From Gammaproteobacteria bacterium (lineage in GTDB: Bacteria > Pseudomonadota > Gammaproteobacteria > Steroidobacterales > Woeseiaceae), in the NCBI GenBank assembly GCA_029861535.1, contig JAOTZC010000010.1:1-64000 (forward strand): a DNA stretch of 64,000 nt, given 5' to 3'. This document shows positions 18,461 through 27,227 of this stretch, one piece after another (the stretch's first letter is position 1; each line of letters begins with the position of its first letter). A program made the position numbers and the translations under genes. Below the pieces are notes generated by a model that was not told the DNA's origin, searched no databases, and saw nothing but the letters and a program-made list of their open reading frames with translations.

Positions 18461-19486
18461 TTGAATCGTGTGTTAGCCGTACTGGCCGTTGCTGCTCTGG
18501 TTCTGGTCGCTGCCATTGTTGCAGCAGGTGTGCACGCCAAACAGTTCCTGGAGACGCCTCTGACGGTGCCAGAGCAGGGTCTTAGTTTCGAGATTTCTCC
18601 CGGTACGGCGTTTGCGACGGTCAGTCGCGAACTCGAAGACGCCGGTATTGTTACTGATGCTGATTTATTGCGCCTGTATGCGCGTTGGACCAAGCAGGCG
18701 AGTAAGGTGCAGGCCGGTGAGTACCGGATAAAAGCTGGCACTACGCCGGTCGAGCTTTTGCAGCAGTTCACCACTGGCGGCGTGCAGCTGTACTCGTTTA
18801 CGATCATAGAGGGTTGGAATCATCGTGATTTGCTAAAAGCGCTCGAGGATCATCCCGAAGTAACTGCCAGTATGAGCGACGAGGATTGGCCGGCCTTATT
18901 GAGTGAATTGAAGGCAGATGCCACATGGCCAGAAGGTCTGTTCCTGCCGGAAACCTACCGCTTTCCGCGAGGCACCAGCGATCGATCGGTACTTTCGCAG
19001 GCATATCAGCTCATGCAAATGACGCTCGCTGAGGAATGGGATAATCGCGGCCCGGGTACGCCGGTTGCGTCGCCTTATGAAGCGCTCATTCTTGCGTCCA
19101 TTGTCGAAAAAGAAACCGCTCGGGCCGACGAACGTGGGCGAATCGCCGGCGTATTTGCACGCCGCCTCCAAAAAAGGATGCGCCTGCAAACGGATCCGAC
19201 AGTCATTTACGGCATCGGACCCGACTTCAATGGCAATCTGACGCGACGTGATCTTCAGACCGATACACCGTATAACACGTACACGCGAGCAGGCTTGCCG
19301 CCGACACCAATCGCGATGCCCGGACGCGCCGCGATTCACGCGGTGCTGCATCCGGCGTCAGGTGAAGAATTGTATTTTGTGGCAACCGGACTCGGAGATG
19401 GCAGCCACAAATTTTCAACAAGCAAAGAAGAACACGATGATGCTGTTCAGGAATACCTGAAACAGCTTCGTAAACAGCGTAATTAG
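18461..19486 (+). CDS. mltG: Endolytic murein transglycosylase
   Basis: 341-aa MltG/YceG: an N-terminal signal anchor (VLAVLAVAALVLVAAIVAAGV), then the YceG-like domain with LFLPETYRFPRG, ASIVEKETARADERG (catalytic Glu), RLQKRMRLQTDPTVIYG and YNTYTRAGLPPTPIAMPG. It cuts nascent glycan strands and sets their length. The start is TTG 18461, with GGAG 8 nt upstream and no better in-frame start before the membrane segment. Located in the inner membrane facing the periplasm. Confidence 0.93.
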   Translation: MNRVLAVLAVAALVLVAAIVAAGVHAKQFLETPLTVPEQGLSFEISPGTAFATVSRELEDAGIVTDADLLRLYARWTKQASKVQAGEYRIKAGTTPVELLQQFTTGGVQLYSFTIIEGWNHRDLLKALEDHPEVTASMSDEDWPALLSELKADATWPEGLFLPETYRFPRGTSDRSVLSQAYQLMQMTLAEEWDNRGPGTPVASPYEALILASIVEKETARADERGRIAGVFARRLQKRMRLQTDPTVIYGIGPDFNGNLTRRDLQTDTPYNTYTRAGLPPTPIAMPGRAAIHAVLHPASGEELYFVATGLGDGSHKFSTSKEEHDDAVQEYLKQLRKQRN

Positions 19487-19500
19487 AACGGAAAACAAGC

Positions 19501-20130
19501 ATGGATACCGGCAAGTTCATAACCGTCGAAGGCATCGAAGGGGTCGGTAAGTCGACCAACATCGATCGGCTGATGCACAACATTGAGCAGCACGGGCACA
19601 AAGTCATAAAGACCCGCGAGCCCGGCGGCACACCCACTGCTGAAATGATCCGCGGCGTCGTGCTCGGGCACGCGGATGAACCTATCCCGGATATCGCCGA
19701 ATTGCTTTTGATGTTTGCATCGCGTTCGTTGCTGGTTGAGAACGTTATTCGCCCGGCGTTGACTGCAGGTACTTGGGTTGTCAGCGATCGTTTTGTTGAC
19801 GCCAGTAGGGCGTATCAGGGTGGCGGGCGTGGTGTTCCTATGGAACGCGTGAACCTGCTGGCCGACTGGGTGCTCGGAGATTTACGGCCGGACCTAACGA
19901 TTTTACTCGATGCGCCGGTCGAAACGGGGTTGGCTAGGGCGGGCCACCGCGGTGACCCGGACCGGCTCGACGTGGAAAAAGTCGAGTTCTATCATCGTGT
20001 CCGGGAAACCTATCTGGGCCTTGTCGCGGCGGAACCAGAGCGCTTTGTCGTCGTCGATGCGTCTGGCGATCGCGATCAAGTCAAAGTCGCCATCGACGCC
20101 GTTGCGGCCGTGCTCTTAGGTGAGAACTAG
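19501..20130 (+). CDS. tmk: Thymidylate kinase
   Basis: 209-aa dTMP kinase with the P-loop EGIEGVGKSTN and the DRF-type motif VVSDRFVDASRAYQGGGRG, followed by a LID region with GDPDRLDVEKVEF. It phosphorylates dTMP to dTDP. It lies 14 bp after mltG, in the standard mltG-tmk-holB order. Confidence 0.95.
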   Translation: MDTGKFITVEGIEGVGKSTNIDRLMHNIEQHGHKVIKTREPGGTPTAEMIRGVVLGHADEPIPDIAELLLMFASRSLLVENVIRPALTAGTWVVSDRFVDASRAYQGGGRGVPMERVNLLADWVLGDLRPDLTILLDAPVETGLARAGHRGDPDRLDVEKVEFYHRVRETYLGLVAAEPERFVVVDASGDRDQVKVAIDAVAAVLLGEN

Positions 20131-20160
20131 TCGAGAAAGATTTCGTAATAGATTGATATA

Positions 20161-21114
20161 GTGGATATTACTTGGCATTCAGAATTTGCGTCGAACTGGC
20201 TGGCTGCAGCCGAGCAGCGCCGTTTGCCGCACGCCGTGTTGCTTAGCGGGCCAGTTGGTGTCGGCAAGCGAGCTGCGGCAGCCTGGATCGTCGCGCAAAA
20301 GCTCGGCATCGTCACCGAGAATCTCCCTCAATATCCATTCGATCGTCCTGTCCATGCCGATTTGCGCTGGCTGGAGCCGCCAGAGGACAAGGCGGCGATT
20401 CTGATCGACCAGATCAGAACATTGGTCGACGATTTCAGCCTGACGAGTTACGAAGGGCGCGGCAAAGCCGCAGTCATTGAGCCAGCGAATGCGATGACCA
20501 ACAATGCCGCGAACAGTTTACTGAAGACCTTGGAGGAGCCAGCGGGCGACGCGTTGCTGATTCTGGTCGCAGACCGAACCGGGCGCCTCCCGGCGACAAT
20601 ATTTAGCCGCTGCCAGCGCATCGAATTCCGAGTCCCTGCGGCGAATGTGGGTCTCGCTTGGCTCGACAGACTACATCCGGGAGGGCTTTGGGCCGAGCCC
20701 TTACGTTTGGCGGGCCTTGCGCCAATCGCCGCAATCGCCTGTGCTGAGCAAATCGACACGAGTACGGCCATGGCCAGAGATTTCACAGCGTTAGCAGGTG
20801 GCCAGGCTTCCCCGATAGATGTTGCGGCAACCTGGGCGAAAATCGATCCGCCGTTCGTTTTCGAATGGCTGGCCAGGAATGTCCAGGCTGTCGCCCGTGC
20901 CGCCGTTGGCGGGTCACATAGGGTGCAGGGCCTCGGGATTGGCGAATCTGTGCTGCAACGCATGGACAGCAGAAATCTGTTTTGTTATTTAGACATAATT
21001 AACCGGCTTCGCGGCCAGGCCAAAGGCTCCTATAACGTCCAGTTGACGCTCGAGGGCCTGTTGATTGACTGGGCCAGCGGCTTACGCGATCTGAGTCGGC
21101 AAGAACTAAGGTGA
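20161..21114 (+). CDS. holB: DNA polymerase III delta-prime subunit
   Basis: 317-aa clamp-loader subunit. The start resembles HolB: WLAAAEQRRLPHAVLLSGPVGVGKRAAA, a P-loop that often does not hydrolyse ATP in this subunit. SLLKTLEEPAGDALLILVADR and ATIFSRCQRIEF cover the SRC motif (SRCQ). The start codon is GTG 20161. Only 4 bp separate it from pilZ. Expected to act in the DnaX clamp-loader complex. Confidence 0.92.
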   Translation: MDITWHSEFASNWLAAAEQRRLPHAVLLSGPVGVGKRAAAAWIVAQKLGIVTENLPQYPFDRPVHADLRWLEPPEDKAAILIDQIRTLVDDFSLTSYEGRGKAAVIEPANAMTNNAANSLLKTLEEPAGDALLILVADRTGRLPATIFSRCQRIEFRVPAANVGLAWLDRLHPGGLWAEPLRLAGLAPIAAIACAEQIDTSTAMARDFTALAGGQASPIDVAATWAKIDPPFVFEWLARNVQAVARAAVGGSHRVQGLGIGESVLQRMDSRNLFCYLDIINRLRGQAKGSYNVQLTLEGLLIDWASGLRDLSRQELR

Positions 21115-21118
21115 CCGA

Positions 21119-21457
21119 ATGAGCAAACCAGGACTCTTGACATTAACCATCAAAGACAAGAGCGCGTTGTACCTCGCGTATATGCCGTATATCGTCAATG
21201 GTGGCTTGTTCATTCCAACCAACAGTTCCTACCGTCTTGGTGATGAGGTATTCATGCTTCTGAACCTGATGGGCGAGGAAGAAAAGATTCCGGTGGCCGG
21301 TACCGTCATCTGGATGACGCCAAAAGGTGCACAGGGCAAGCGCACGACTGGCATTGGAGTGCAGTTCAGTGACCAGGATCAGGGCAATACGCAAAAGAAA
21401 ATTGAGAATTATCTAGCCGGCGCCTTAGGTGGCGACAAAGCCACCCATACAATGTAA
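21119..21457 (+). CDS. pilZ: Type IV pilus-type PilZ protein
   Basis: 112-aa PilZ-domain protein in the position pilZ holds in Pseudomonas, next to holB. The domain core GGLFIPTNSSYRLGDEVFMLLNL and GTVIWMTPKGAQG...GIGVQFSDQD is visible. The N-terminal RxxxR motif needed for c-di-GMP binding is absent, as in the founding PilZ, so it is unlikely to bind c-di-GMP itself. Likely role: type IV pilus biogenesis through partner proteins. Confidence 0.85.
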   Translation: MSKPGLLTLTIKDKSALYLAYMPYIVNGGLFIPTNSSYRLGDEVFMLLNLMGEEEKIPVAGTVIWMTPKGAQGKRTTGIGVQFSDQDQGNTQKKIENYLAGALGGDKATHTM

Positions 21458-21516
21458 ACGCGCGATCCAACTGCTTGATCAAGGCCTGCTAGTTAGTCGC
21501 GACTTGCCCGTAAAAA

Positions 21517-22566
21517 TTACGCTTGTTCTTTGTTGATTCCGCCGCGCAAAACGTAGGCGTGGTAGCCACGCTCGCTCAGGATGTACGCGCCGGCGGAACT
21601 GCGCCGACCGGTGTCGCAACAAACGATATATTTTCGGTCTTGGTCGAGCGCATTGATTTTCAATCGGATAAAATACAGCGGAATATTGATTGCGCCATCG
21701 AGATGCTGGTTTTCGAATTCGCTCGGCAAGCGAACGTCTAACCACTGGCCACCTTCCTGAATAATTTTGTTTGCCTCGGCAGAATCCACCCAATCGAGCA
21801 TTGGCTCGTTCAACAGAGTTTTGAAATCGTTTTTGCCAAGTCGCATGACGGCACCGTCAGATACCATCGTAACGGTCGCATTGCGTTTCGCATCGGAAAT
21901 CAGCGCTTCCTCGCCGAACGTATCACCGACATTTAGTTCTGCCAATTTGATGCCGTCCTTACTGAGCGGCGTCTCGCGAGTAACCAGCGCAGAACCGCGA
22001 GTCAACACATAAAAATAGTCGCCTTCGGCGCCTTGTTTCAAAATTACGTCGCCTGATTTGTATTGGACCTGCTGCATGCGCATGAAGATGGCCTGAATAT
22101 TCGCCGGCGGAATCTTATGAAACGCCTTCGTCTGCAACAACATCGTCATCCAATCTTCGGCACCGCCAACGTCTTGTTTGCTCTGCAGCTCCGATACCTC
22201 GTAGGTGCCGGTCTGGTCCCAAGTCAGCATGACATCGAGCAGGTCGCTATCGACTGAGATGAATTGCACGCGATCTCGCGCTTTGGCAGAAACGCGCCGT
22301 GGGTACACCGGGGCGACGGGATTTTTGGCATGCGCGCTGCCGCCCTCAACGGTGCCGACAAGCTTGCCCTGATCCTGTAGGTCGAGCAGGCCCGACACGA
22401 CATAGAACGTGCGTTTTTCGGTGTCGCCTTCCTTGAACAGCACTTGCCCTGGAGACAGTTCTCGAACCTGCACCTTGCGAGCAAGGGCCGCAAGATTGTC
22501 GCGCTTGAGTCCGTCAAGCGGCGAAAAGCCCTTGAGCAGGTTAATCGTTGTCTGCTCGTCCGTCAT
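21517..22566 (-). CDS. Double cyclic-nucleotide-binding/rhodanese protein
   Basis: 349 aa in three parts. Two cNMP-binding-like domains are followed by a rhodanese domain. The first (about 15-115) contains LSPGQVLFKEGDTEKRTFYVVSG; the second (about 150-260) contains SGDVILKQGAEGDYFYVLTRG and GDTFGEEALISDAKRNATV. The rhodanese domain (about 265-349) contains WLDVRLPSEFENQHLDGAINIPL and the active-site loop CCDTGRRSSAG, so the catalytic cysteine is present. The second cNMP domain keeps the FGE-A core; the first is degenerate. No helix-turn-helix is seen, so it is probably a cytoplasmic sensor rather than a transcription factor. Ligand unknown. Confidence 0.85.
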   Translation of the reverse strand: MTDEQTTINLLKGFSPLDGLKRDNLAALARKVQVRELSPGQVLFKEGDTEKRTFYVVSGLLDLQDQGKLVGTVEGGSAHAKNPVAPVYPRRVSAKARDRVQFISVDSDLLDVMLTWDQTGTYEVSELQSKQDVGGAEDWMTMLLQTKAFHKIPPANIQAIFMRMQQVQYKSGDVILKQGAEGDYFYVLTRGSALVTRETPLSKDGIKLAELNVGDTFGEEALISDAKRNATVTMVSDGAVMRLGKNDFKTLLNEPMLDWVDSAEANKIIQEGGQWLDVRLPSEFENQHLDGAINIPLYFIRLKINALDQDRKYIVCCDTGRRSSAGAYILSERGYHAYVLRGGINKEQA

Positions 22567-22748
22567 GCTGTTCCAGTTCGCTCCATTTGGCCCGCCGATT
22601 GGGGATACCCGCTTATTATTGCTTGGCTCCTAGGCTGCTGTCGCAACCAGCGCGTATTCTACCTTCAATTCAACAACTTCCGGTACTACCGAGAACACGC
22701 ATCGTGAAGCGGAGCACACTTTAGCTGTGAATCCTTTGAGATTCTCCG

Positions 22749-24764
22749 TTATAGCTCTGACCAGCCCGGATGCGGCGTAAATCGCTCGCCGTAGCTTGCC
22801 GTGAGAGCCCGCAATCGTTCGACAACGGCTGCGATGCCGCGGCTGCGAGCGTATTGCAGCGGGCCACCCCTGAACGGGGCGAATCCGGTGCCGAATATCA
22901 CGCCCGCGTCGAGCAGCTCGGCGTCCGATATGACGCCCTCAGCGAGGCAGGCGACTGCCTCGTTCAGCATTGGCAAGATCAGTCGATCTTCGATATCGGC
23001 TGGCACCTGGCCGTCGCTGGGTGGCTTCACTGACTTACCATCCACCCACTGATAGAAGCCCTGTCCGGATTTGCGGCCGAAATGGCCGGCCTCGACCAAT
23101 TTCTCGAGTTGGGCCGGCACCGGTCGATTCATCGCTGCACCCAAGACCTTGGCTACGTGCATTGCGACGTCGATACCAACACTGTCAACGAGTTCGATCG
23201 GCCCCATCGGCATGCCGAATGTCTCGGCAGCGTTGTCGATTTCCGGCAGTGCGACGCCTTCCTCGGCCAGCATTAGTGCCTCGTTCGTGTAGGGCGCCAA
23301 TATGCGGTTAACGACAAATCCTGGTGAGCTCGCGCACTCCAGTGGCAGCTTGCTGATCTTCTTGACGAAACCGAAGCCGATATCGAGGGCCTCTTGCTGC
23401 GTATCGTCGCAACGGATTACCTCAACCAGCGGCAGTTGCGAAACGGGGTTGAAAAAGTGCAGGCCAATGAAGCGCTGCGGCGCATCGAGTACCTTGCGCA
23501 ATTCTTCGAGACGTATACTCGAGGTATTGGTCGCGAGCAGGGCGCCAGGTTTCATTTTTGCCTGCAGGTCTTTATACAAACTCTGTTTCGCATCGAGGTC
23601 TTCGAAGATAGCCTCAATGATCAGGTCCGCTTGTGCGGCGCCATCGCCGTTTACATCCGCTGTCAAACGCGACACGGTTTCCGCGCGCTTGTGATCGTCG
23701 CGTACGCGTTTGGTAAACAGTCTCTGAGCGCGGTTGAGTGCCGGTTCGACGTATTTGAGCTCACGGTCCTGCAGCGTGACCGTCAACCCCCGATACGCGC
23801 ACCACGACGCGATATCACCGCCCATAACGCCGGCACCGACGACATGTACATGGCGAACCTTGGGCGCATCTTTGCTGCCCTGTCCTTTGAGTTTATTTTG
23901 CAGAAAAAAAACGCGGACCAGGTTTCGCGACGTATCGGTGCACATTAGCTCGGCAAGCGAGCGCGCCTCCGCTTGATAGGCCACATCGCCTTTGGCGCCA
24001 AAGCGCGACCACAGATCGATAATCGCGTATGGCGCCGGGTAGTGTTCTTTGCGTGCTTTACTCCGAACTTGCTTCAGCAAGACATTACGGATAAAGGGCC
24101 GTGCTATCGCGCTGCTCAGAACACGCTCGACAAACGGTGCTTCACGTTTCGGCGGCGCTGTCGACACCAGCTTATTTGCGGCGTCGCGCCAGGATGTCTC
24201 ATCGACCACTTTGTCGATTAGCCCGATCCGACGCCCCTTACTGACGTTGATCGGGTTTCCGGTAAGCATCATCTGCATTGCGGGGCGTACGCCGGCGATG
24301 CGAACCGCACGCACGGTGCCGCCGAAACCCGGGTGTATGCCGAGCTGCACTTCAGGAAATCCCAGTATCCGCTTTTCACTGTCGAGCGCGATGCGGTAAT
24401 CGCAGGCGATTGCCAGCTCGAGGCCGCCACCGAGGGCAAAACCATTGATGACGGCGACGGTCGGGCAGTGCAGTTGTTCAAGGCGATCGAGCGCCTTTTG
24501 AGCGAGGCGAGCTAATTCATACCCCTGATCCGAATTCTCAATCTTTGTGAACTCCTTGATGTCGGCACCCATGATGAAGCCGTTGGACTTGCCGGAGTAA
24601 ACGACCAGCCCCTTCGGCAAATCCGCTTCGAGCGCGTTCAGGTTTTCGTTCAATTCAAGAAGAACAGGCCCAGACAGCACGTTGGCGCCGCCATCCGTCT
24701 TGTCGAGTTTTAGCCAGACGATACTATTGTCGTCTTTGTTTGCAGTCCAATGCTTGTCGCTCAT
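22749..24764 (-). CDS. fadJ: Fatty-acid oxidation multifunctional protein, FadJ/FadB type
   Basis: 671-aa fusion of enoyl-CoA hydratase and 3-hydroxyacyl-CoA dehydrogenase. The hydratase half has FALGGGLELAIACDYRI and FPEVQLGIHPGFGGT, keeping both catalytic glutamates. The dehydrogenase half has the NAD-binding VVGAGVMGGDIASW and LHFFNPVSQLPLVEVI. It performs two beta-oxidation steps. At 671 aa it is a little shorter than E. coli FadJ/FadB (about 715-730). The thiolase partner (fadI/fadA) is not adjacent. FadJ versus FadB cannot be settled from the sequence alone. Confidence 0.88.
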   Translation of the reverse strand: MSDKHWTANKDDNSIVWLKLDKTDGGANVLSGPVLLELNENLNALEADLPKGLVVYSGKSNGFIMGADIKEFTKIENSDQGYELARLAQKALDRLEQLHCPTVAVINGFALGGGLELAIACDYRIALDSEKRILGFPEVQLGIHPGFGGTVRAVRIAGVRPAMQMMLTGNPINVSKGRRIGLIDKVVDETSWRDAANKLVSTAPPKREAPFVERVLSSAIARPFIRNVLLKQVRSKARKEHYPAPYAIIDLWSRFGAKGDVAYQAEARSLAELMCTDTSRNLVRVFFLQNKLKGQGSKDAPKVRHVHVVGAGVMGGDIASWCAYRGLTVTLQDRELKYVEPALNRAQRLFTKRVRDDHKRAETVSRLTADVNGDGAAQADLIIEAIFEDLDAKQSLYKDLQAKMKPGALLATNTSSIRLEELRKVLDAPQRFIGLHFFNPVSQLPLVEVIRCDDTQQEALDIGFGFVKKISKLPLECASSPGFVVNRILAPYTNEALMLAEEGVALPEIDNAAETFGMPMGPIELVDSVGIDVAMHVAKVLGAAMNRPVPAQLEKLVEAGHFGRKSGQGFYQWVDGKSVKPPSDGQVPADIEDRLILPMLNEAVACLAEGVISDAELLDAGVIFGTGFAPFRGGPLQYARSRGIAAVVERLRALTASYGERFTPHPGWSEL

Positions 24765-24796
24765 CGGGTTCCTTATTTATTTGTTAGGTGGAGTAT

Positions 24797-25531
24797 TTAC
24801 AATACGTCGAAGTCACATACCAGCGGCAAATGGTCCGAATGACGAACCTCCGGTATCTGAAAATTTGACACCCTAATTCCATCCTGATGCAAGACGAAAT
24901 CAAGTTCCTTGCGAGGCGCGCGGCTTGGATAGGTAGGCAAACTTTCTCTGTTGGCCGATTGGAGTCCTGCCGCCTTCATGAACAGGTAAATCTCGTTTTC
25001 GCCCCAGAAGGTATTGAAATCACCGGCAACGATAACAGGCTTTTCTGTCACTTCAATCAGATCGTACAAGCGCCGGAGCTGCAGGTGACGATGCCGATAC
25101 TTTAGAGACAGGTGTACCAGAAATACCGCAAATTCCTTCATTTCGAGTTCGATGATCAAGCGCTTGATGCCAGTATCAAAGTAATGAAACGTCTCTCCAT
25201 GCATGCGAGCTGCCGCCATGAACGCGTTGCCCTGTTTTCGCACGATCGGCAATATCTGGTTGATCGACTTTTCGCCGTACTTGGTCTCATAGGATGTGTT
25301 CATGCCCAGATCAGCAGCAATAGACTCCGCCTGATTGACCATGCGGCTGCGAATTGAGCCGGTGTCGACCTCGATTAGTCCGACGATATCGGGATCCACG
25401 GACTTGATGAATCGTGTGATCTCAGGCAGCACATTCTGGTTACCCAGCAGGTAACCGGCGCCCGGCACCGGCATATGCATGCTGGCGCCGCCGCCTACAG
25501 CGTAGCGAATGTTGTACAGGAGTAGTCGCAT
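24797..25531 (-). CDS. Endonuclease/exonuclease/phosphatase-fold protein
   Basis: 244 aa with the EEP fold: MRLLLYNIRYAVGG at the start, DPDIVGLIEVDTGS with the metal-binding glutamate, VIVAGDFNTFWGE (the conserved GDFN motif), and PRKELDFVLHQDG and VRHSDHLPLVCDFD for the closing Asp-His pair. All main catalytic positions are present, so it should be an active metal-dependent phosphoesterase; substrate unknown (nucleic acid, phospholipid or inositide). ATG 25531 is preferred to the track start at 25582, because the fold begins there. No signal peptide. Divergent from the TIR-like gene, 74 bp apart. Confidence 0.82.
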   Translation of the reverse strand: MRLLLYNIRYAVGGGASMHMPVPGAGYLLGNQNVLPEITRFIKSVDPDIVGLIEVDTGSIRSRMVNQAESIAADLGMNTSYETKYGEKSINQILPIVRKQGNAFMAAARMHGETFHYFDTGIKRLIIELEMKEFAVFLVHLSLKYRHRHLQLRRLYDLIEVTEKPVIVAGDFNTFWGENEIYLFMKAAGLQSANRESLPTYPSRAPRKELDFVLHQDGIRVSNFQIPEVRHSDHLPLVCDFDVL

Positions 25532-25605
25532 GCGCGGTATTGTCGTATTAAATTGATAGAATCTCCATCGGGCAGCAACCAAGGCGCCACAAGAAGGAGT
25601 ACAGC

Positions 25606-26082
25606 GTGTCTGAACGAAATCCGATCCGAGTCTTCGTAACCCATGGCTTTAAAGAATCTGATGACTATCTGCGGGTCTTCGAGTTCCTCGAATCCGTGGA
25701 TCGCTTTTATTACCTGAACGTCAGCAAGCCAGACGAGGCGCCAGCCACAGGCGGCATGGAAGCAGTGAAAGACGCGTTGATCCAACAGATCAAAGAATCC
25801 GAAGCCGTATTGCTACTGCCGAGCATGTACGACGCACAGCCAGAATTGGTGAATTATATGATGGATGTGGCCGACGCGAACGAAAAACCCATGATCGTGA
25901 TCCGGCCCTATGGCCATGTCACCGAAACGCCACCGGCGTTAGTCGATCGGGCAAATGAACACATCGAGTGGAACGCCCGTGAGATGGCCGATTCACTGCG
26001 ACGACGAGCGCGTCTCGAGGACACCCAACGCTGGGACGTGGTCGATTTTCCGGGCTTCGACGCCGACGGGGAAATCAAATAA
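25606..26082 (+). CDS. TIR-like domain protein (DUF1863/ThsB type)
   Basis: 158-aa protein matching the TIR-like fold of the MTH538/ThsB type. VFVTHGFKESDDYLRVFEFLES parallels the VFISHSWK-x-DDYDRL opening, and ALIQQIKESEAVLLLPSMY and ANEKPMIVIRPYG parallel the middle strands. At the place where active TIR NADases carry a helix glutamate (YEIDIA-like), this protein reads YMMDVA, so enzymatic activity is doubtful. GTG start with AAGGAG upstream. Ten bp (or 27, from the GTG start) before a glycerophosphodiesterase. Homologues act in Thoeris defence, but no ThsA-like effector lies nearby, so a defence role is not supported. Confidence 0.7.
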   Translation: MSERNPIRVFVTHGFKESDDYLRVFEFLESVDRFYYLNVSKPDEAPATGGMEAVKDALIQQIKESEAVLLLPSMYDAQPELVNYMMDVADANEKPMIVIRPYGHVTETPPALVDRANEHIEWNAREMADSLRRRARLEDTQRWDVVDFPGFDADGEIK

Positions 26083-26109
26083 AACAATAACTTGAGTGTT
26101 ATACTTACG

Positions 26110-27069
26110 GTGAACTCTCAAACCAAGCCCGTCGTCATCGCGCACCGTGGAGCCAGTGGCTATATACCCGAACATACGCTGGCCGCAAAAGCGCTGGCAT
26201 TTGCCATGGGCGCTGATTACCTCGAGCAAGACGTCGTCGCGAGCCGTGATGATGCGCTTGTCGTGCTGCACGACATTCACCTCGATCGGGTAACTGACGT
26301 CGTTCAGGCATTTCCGGACCGAGCTCGGGCGGATGGTCGCTATTACGTACGGGACTTCGATCTGGACGAGCTGCGTTCGCTCTGCGTATGGGAGCGGATG
26401 AATGCGGATGGTTCGTCGGTGTACCCAAAGCGATTTCCGCCGAGAAGCGGGAGCTTTCGAATCCATACACTGGGTGAGGAACTGGAGCTTGTTGCCGCTT
26501 TGAACGCATCCCTCGGCAAGCGTGCGGGGGTGTACCCCGAAATCAAGCGGCCGGCGTGGCACAAACAAGAGGGCGTCGACATCGCACCGCGTATGCTCGA
26601 CGAATTGACGGCATTTGGCTATCGCGACCGCGATGATCCGGCATACGTGCAATGCTTTGATGCCGATGAGCTCGTGAGGCTGCGAAATGAACTCGGCTGC
26701 GAACTTCGGTTAGTGCAGTTGATTGGCGATAATAGCTGGGGCGAATCGGCCTCTGACTATGATGAAATGCGAACGCGGCGTGGCCTGAAAAAGCTCGCAG
26801 CAACCGTCGACGGCGTCGGTCCGTGGGTTGAGCATCTCTATGCACTGGATTCCGGCAGGCCCCGCTCAAGCGGCTTTGTCGAGGCGGCGCAGAGCGAGGG
26901 CCTCGTCGTGCATCCGTTCACGTTTCGGCGTGACAGCTTGCCGAGCGGCTTCGAAAGCTTCGACGCGTTACTGGCATTTGTCTTAGGTGAACTGGGCGCG
27001 GATGGATTGTTTACCGATTTTCCGGATCTGGCGCGCCGCATCATCGACGCGTCACCTTTGCCAAACTGA
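26110..27069 (+). CDS. Glycerophosphodiester phosphodiesterase
   Basis: A GDPD-family TIM barrel that hydrolyses glycerophosphodiesters to glycerol-3-phosphate and an alcohol. VIAHRGASGYIPEHTLAA holds the His-Arg catalytic motif, YLEQDVVASRDDALVVLHD supplies Glu, Asp and His, and GADGLFTDFPDLA closes the barrel. The long insertion between strands resembles GlpQ rather than UgpQ, but no signal peptide is visible, so it is probably cytoplasmic. The track uses TTG 26092; GTG 26110 gives an N-terminus starting just before the fold. Neither has a strong Shine-Dalgarno. Confidence 0.85.
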   Translation: MNSQTKPVVIAHRGASGYIPEHTLAAKALAFAMGADYLEQDVVASRDDALVVLHDIHLDRVTDVVQAFPDRARADGRYYVRDFDLDELRSLCVWERMNADGSSVYPKRFPPRSGSFRIHTLGEELELVAALNASLGKRAGVYPEIKRPAWHKQEGVDIAPRMLDELTAFGYRDRDDPAYVQCFDADELVRLRNELGCELRLVQLIGDNSWGESASDYDEMRTRRGLKKLAATVDGVGPWVEHLYALDSGRPRSSGFVEAAQSEGLVVHPFTFRRDSLPSGFESFDALLAFVLGELGADGLFTDFPDLARRIIDASPLPN

Positions 27070-27227
27070 GTTTAAGGCGAGTGATTAGGTCACTGATTTT
27101 AAAGGAAACATTCGTCTTAGCCATGTCCAAAAAATCACCGAATATGGTCACGATCGACCGCAATGCGGGTATCATTACTGAGAACTCCGTCCTTTCATGA
27201 TCTGTAAATACGAATAATCATTGACAG
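27070..27227. other. 158-bp intergenic region
   Basis: Lies between the glycerophosphodiesterase and a coiled-coil membrane protein. It contains a 25-codon frame, ATG 27123 to TGA 27200, starting MSKKSPNMVTIDR, with no close Shine-Dalgarno. I cannot tell whether it is translated. No terminator hairpin with a T-run was found. Confidence 0.4.

Noticed and set aside
25606-27069. Thoeris anti-phage system
   Set aside because: Only a TIR-like protein with a doubtful active site is present; no ThsA-like SLOG/SIR2 effector or other defence gene lies nearby.
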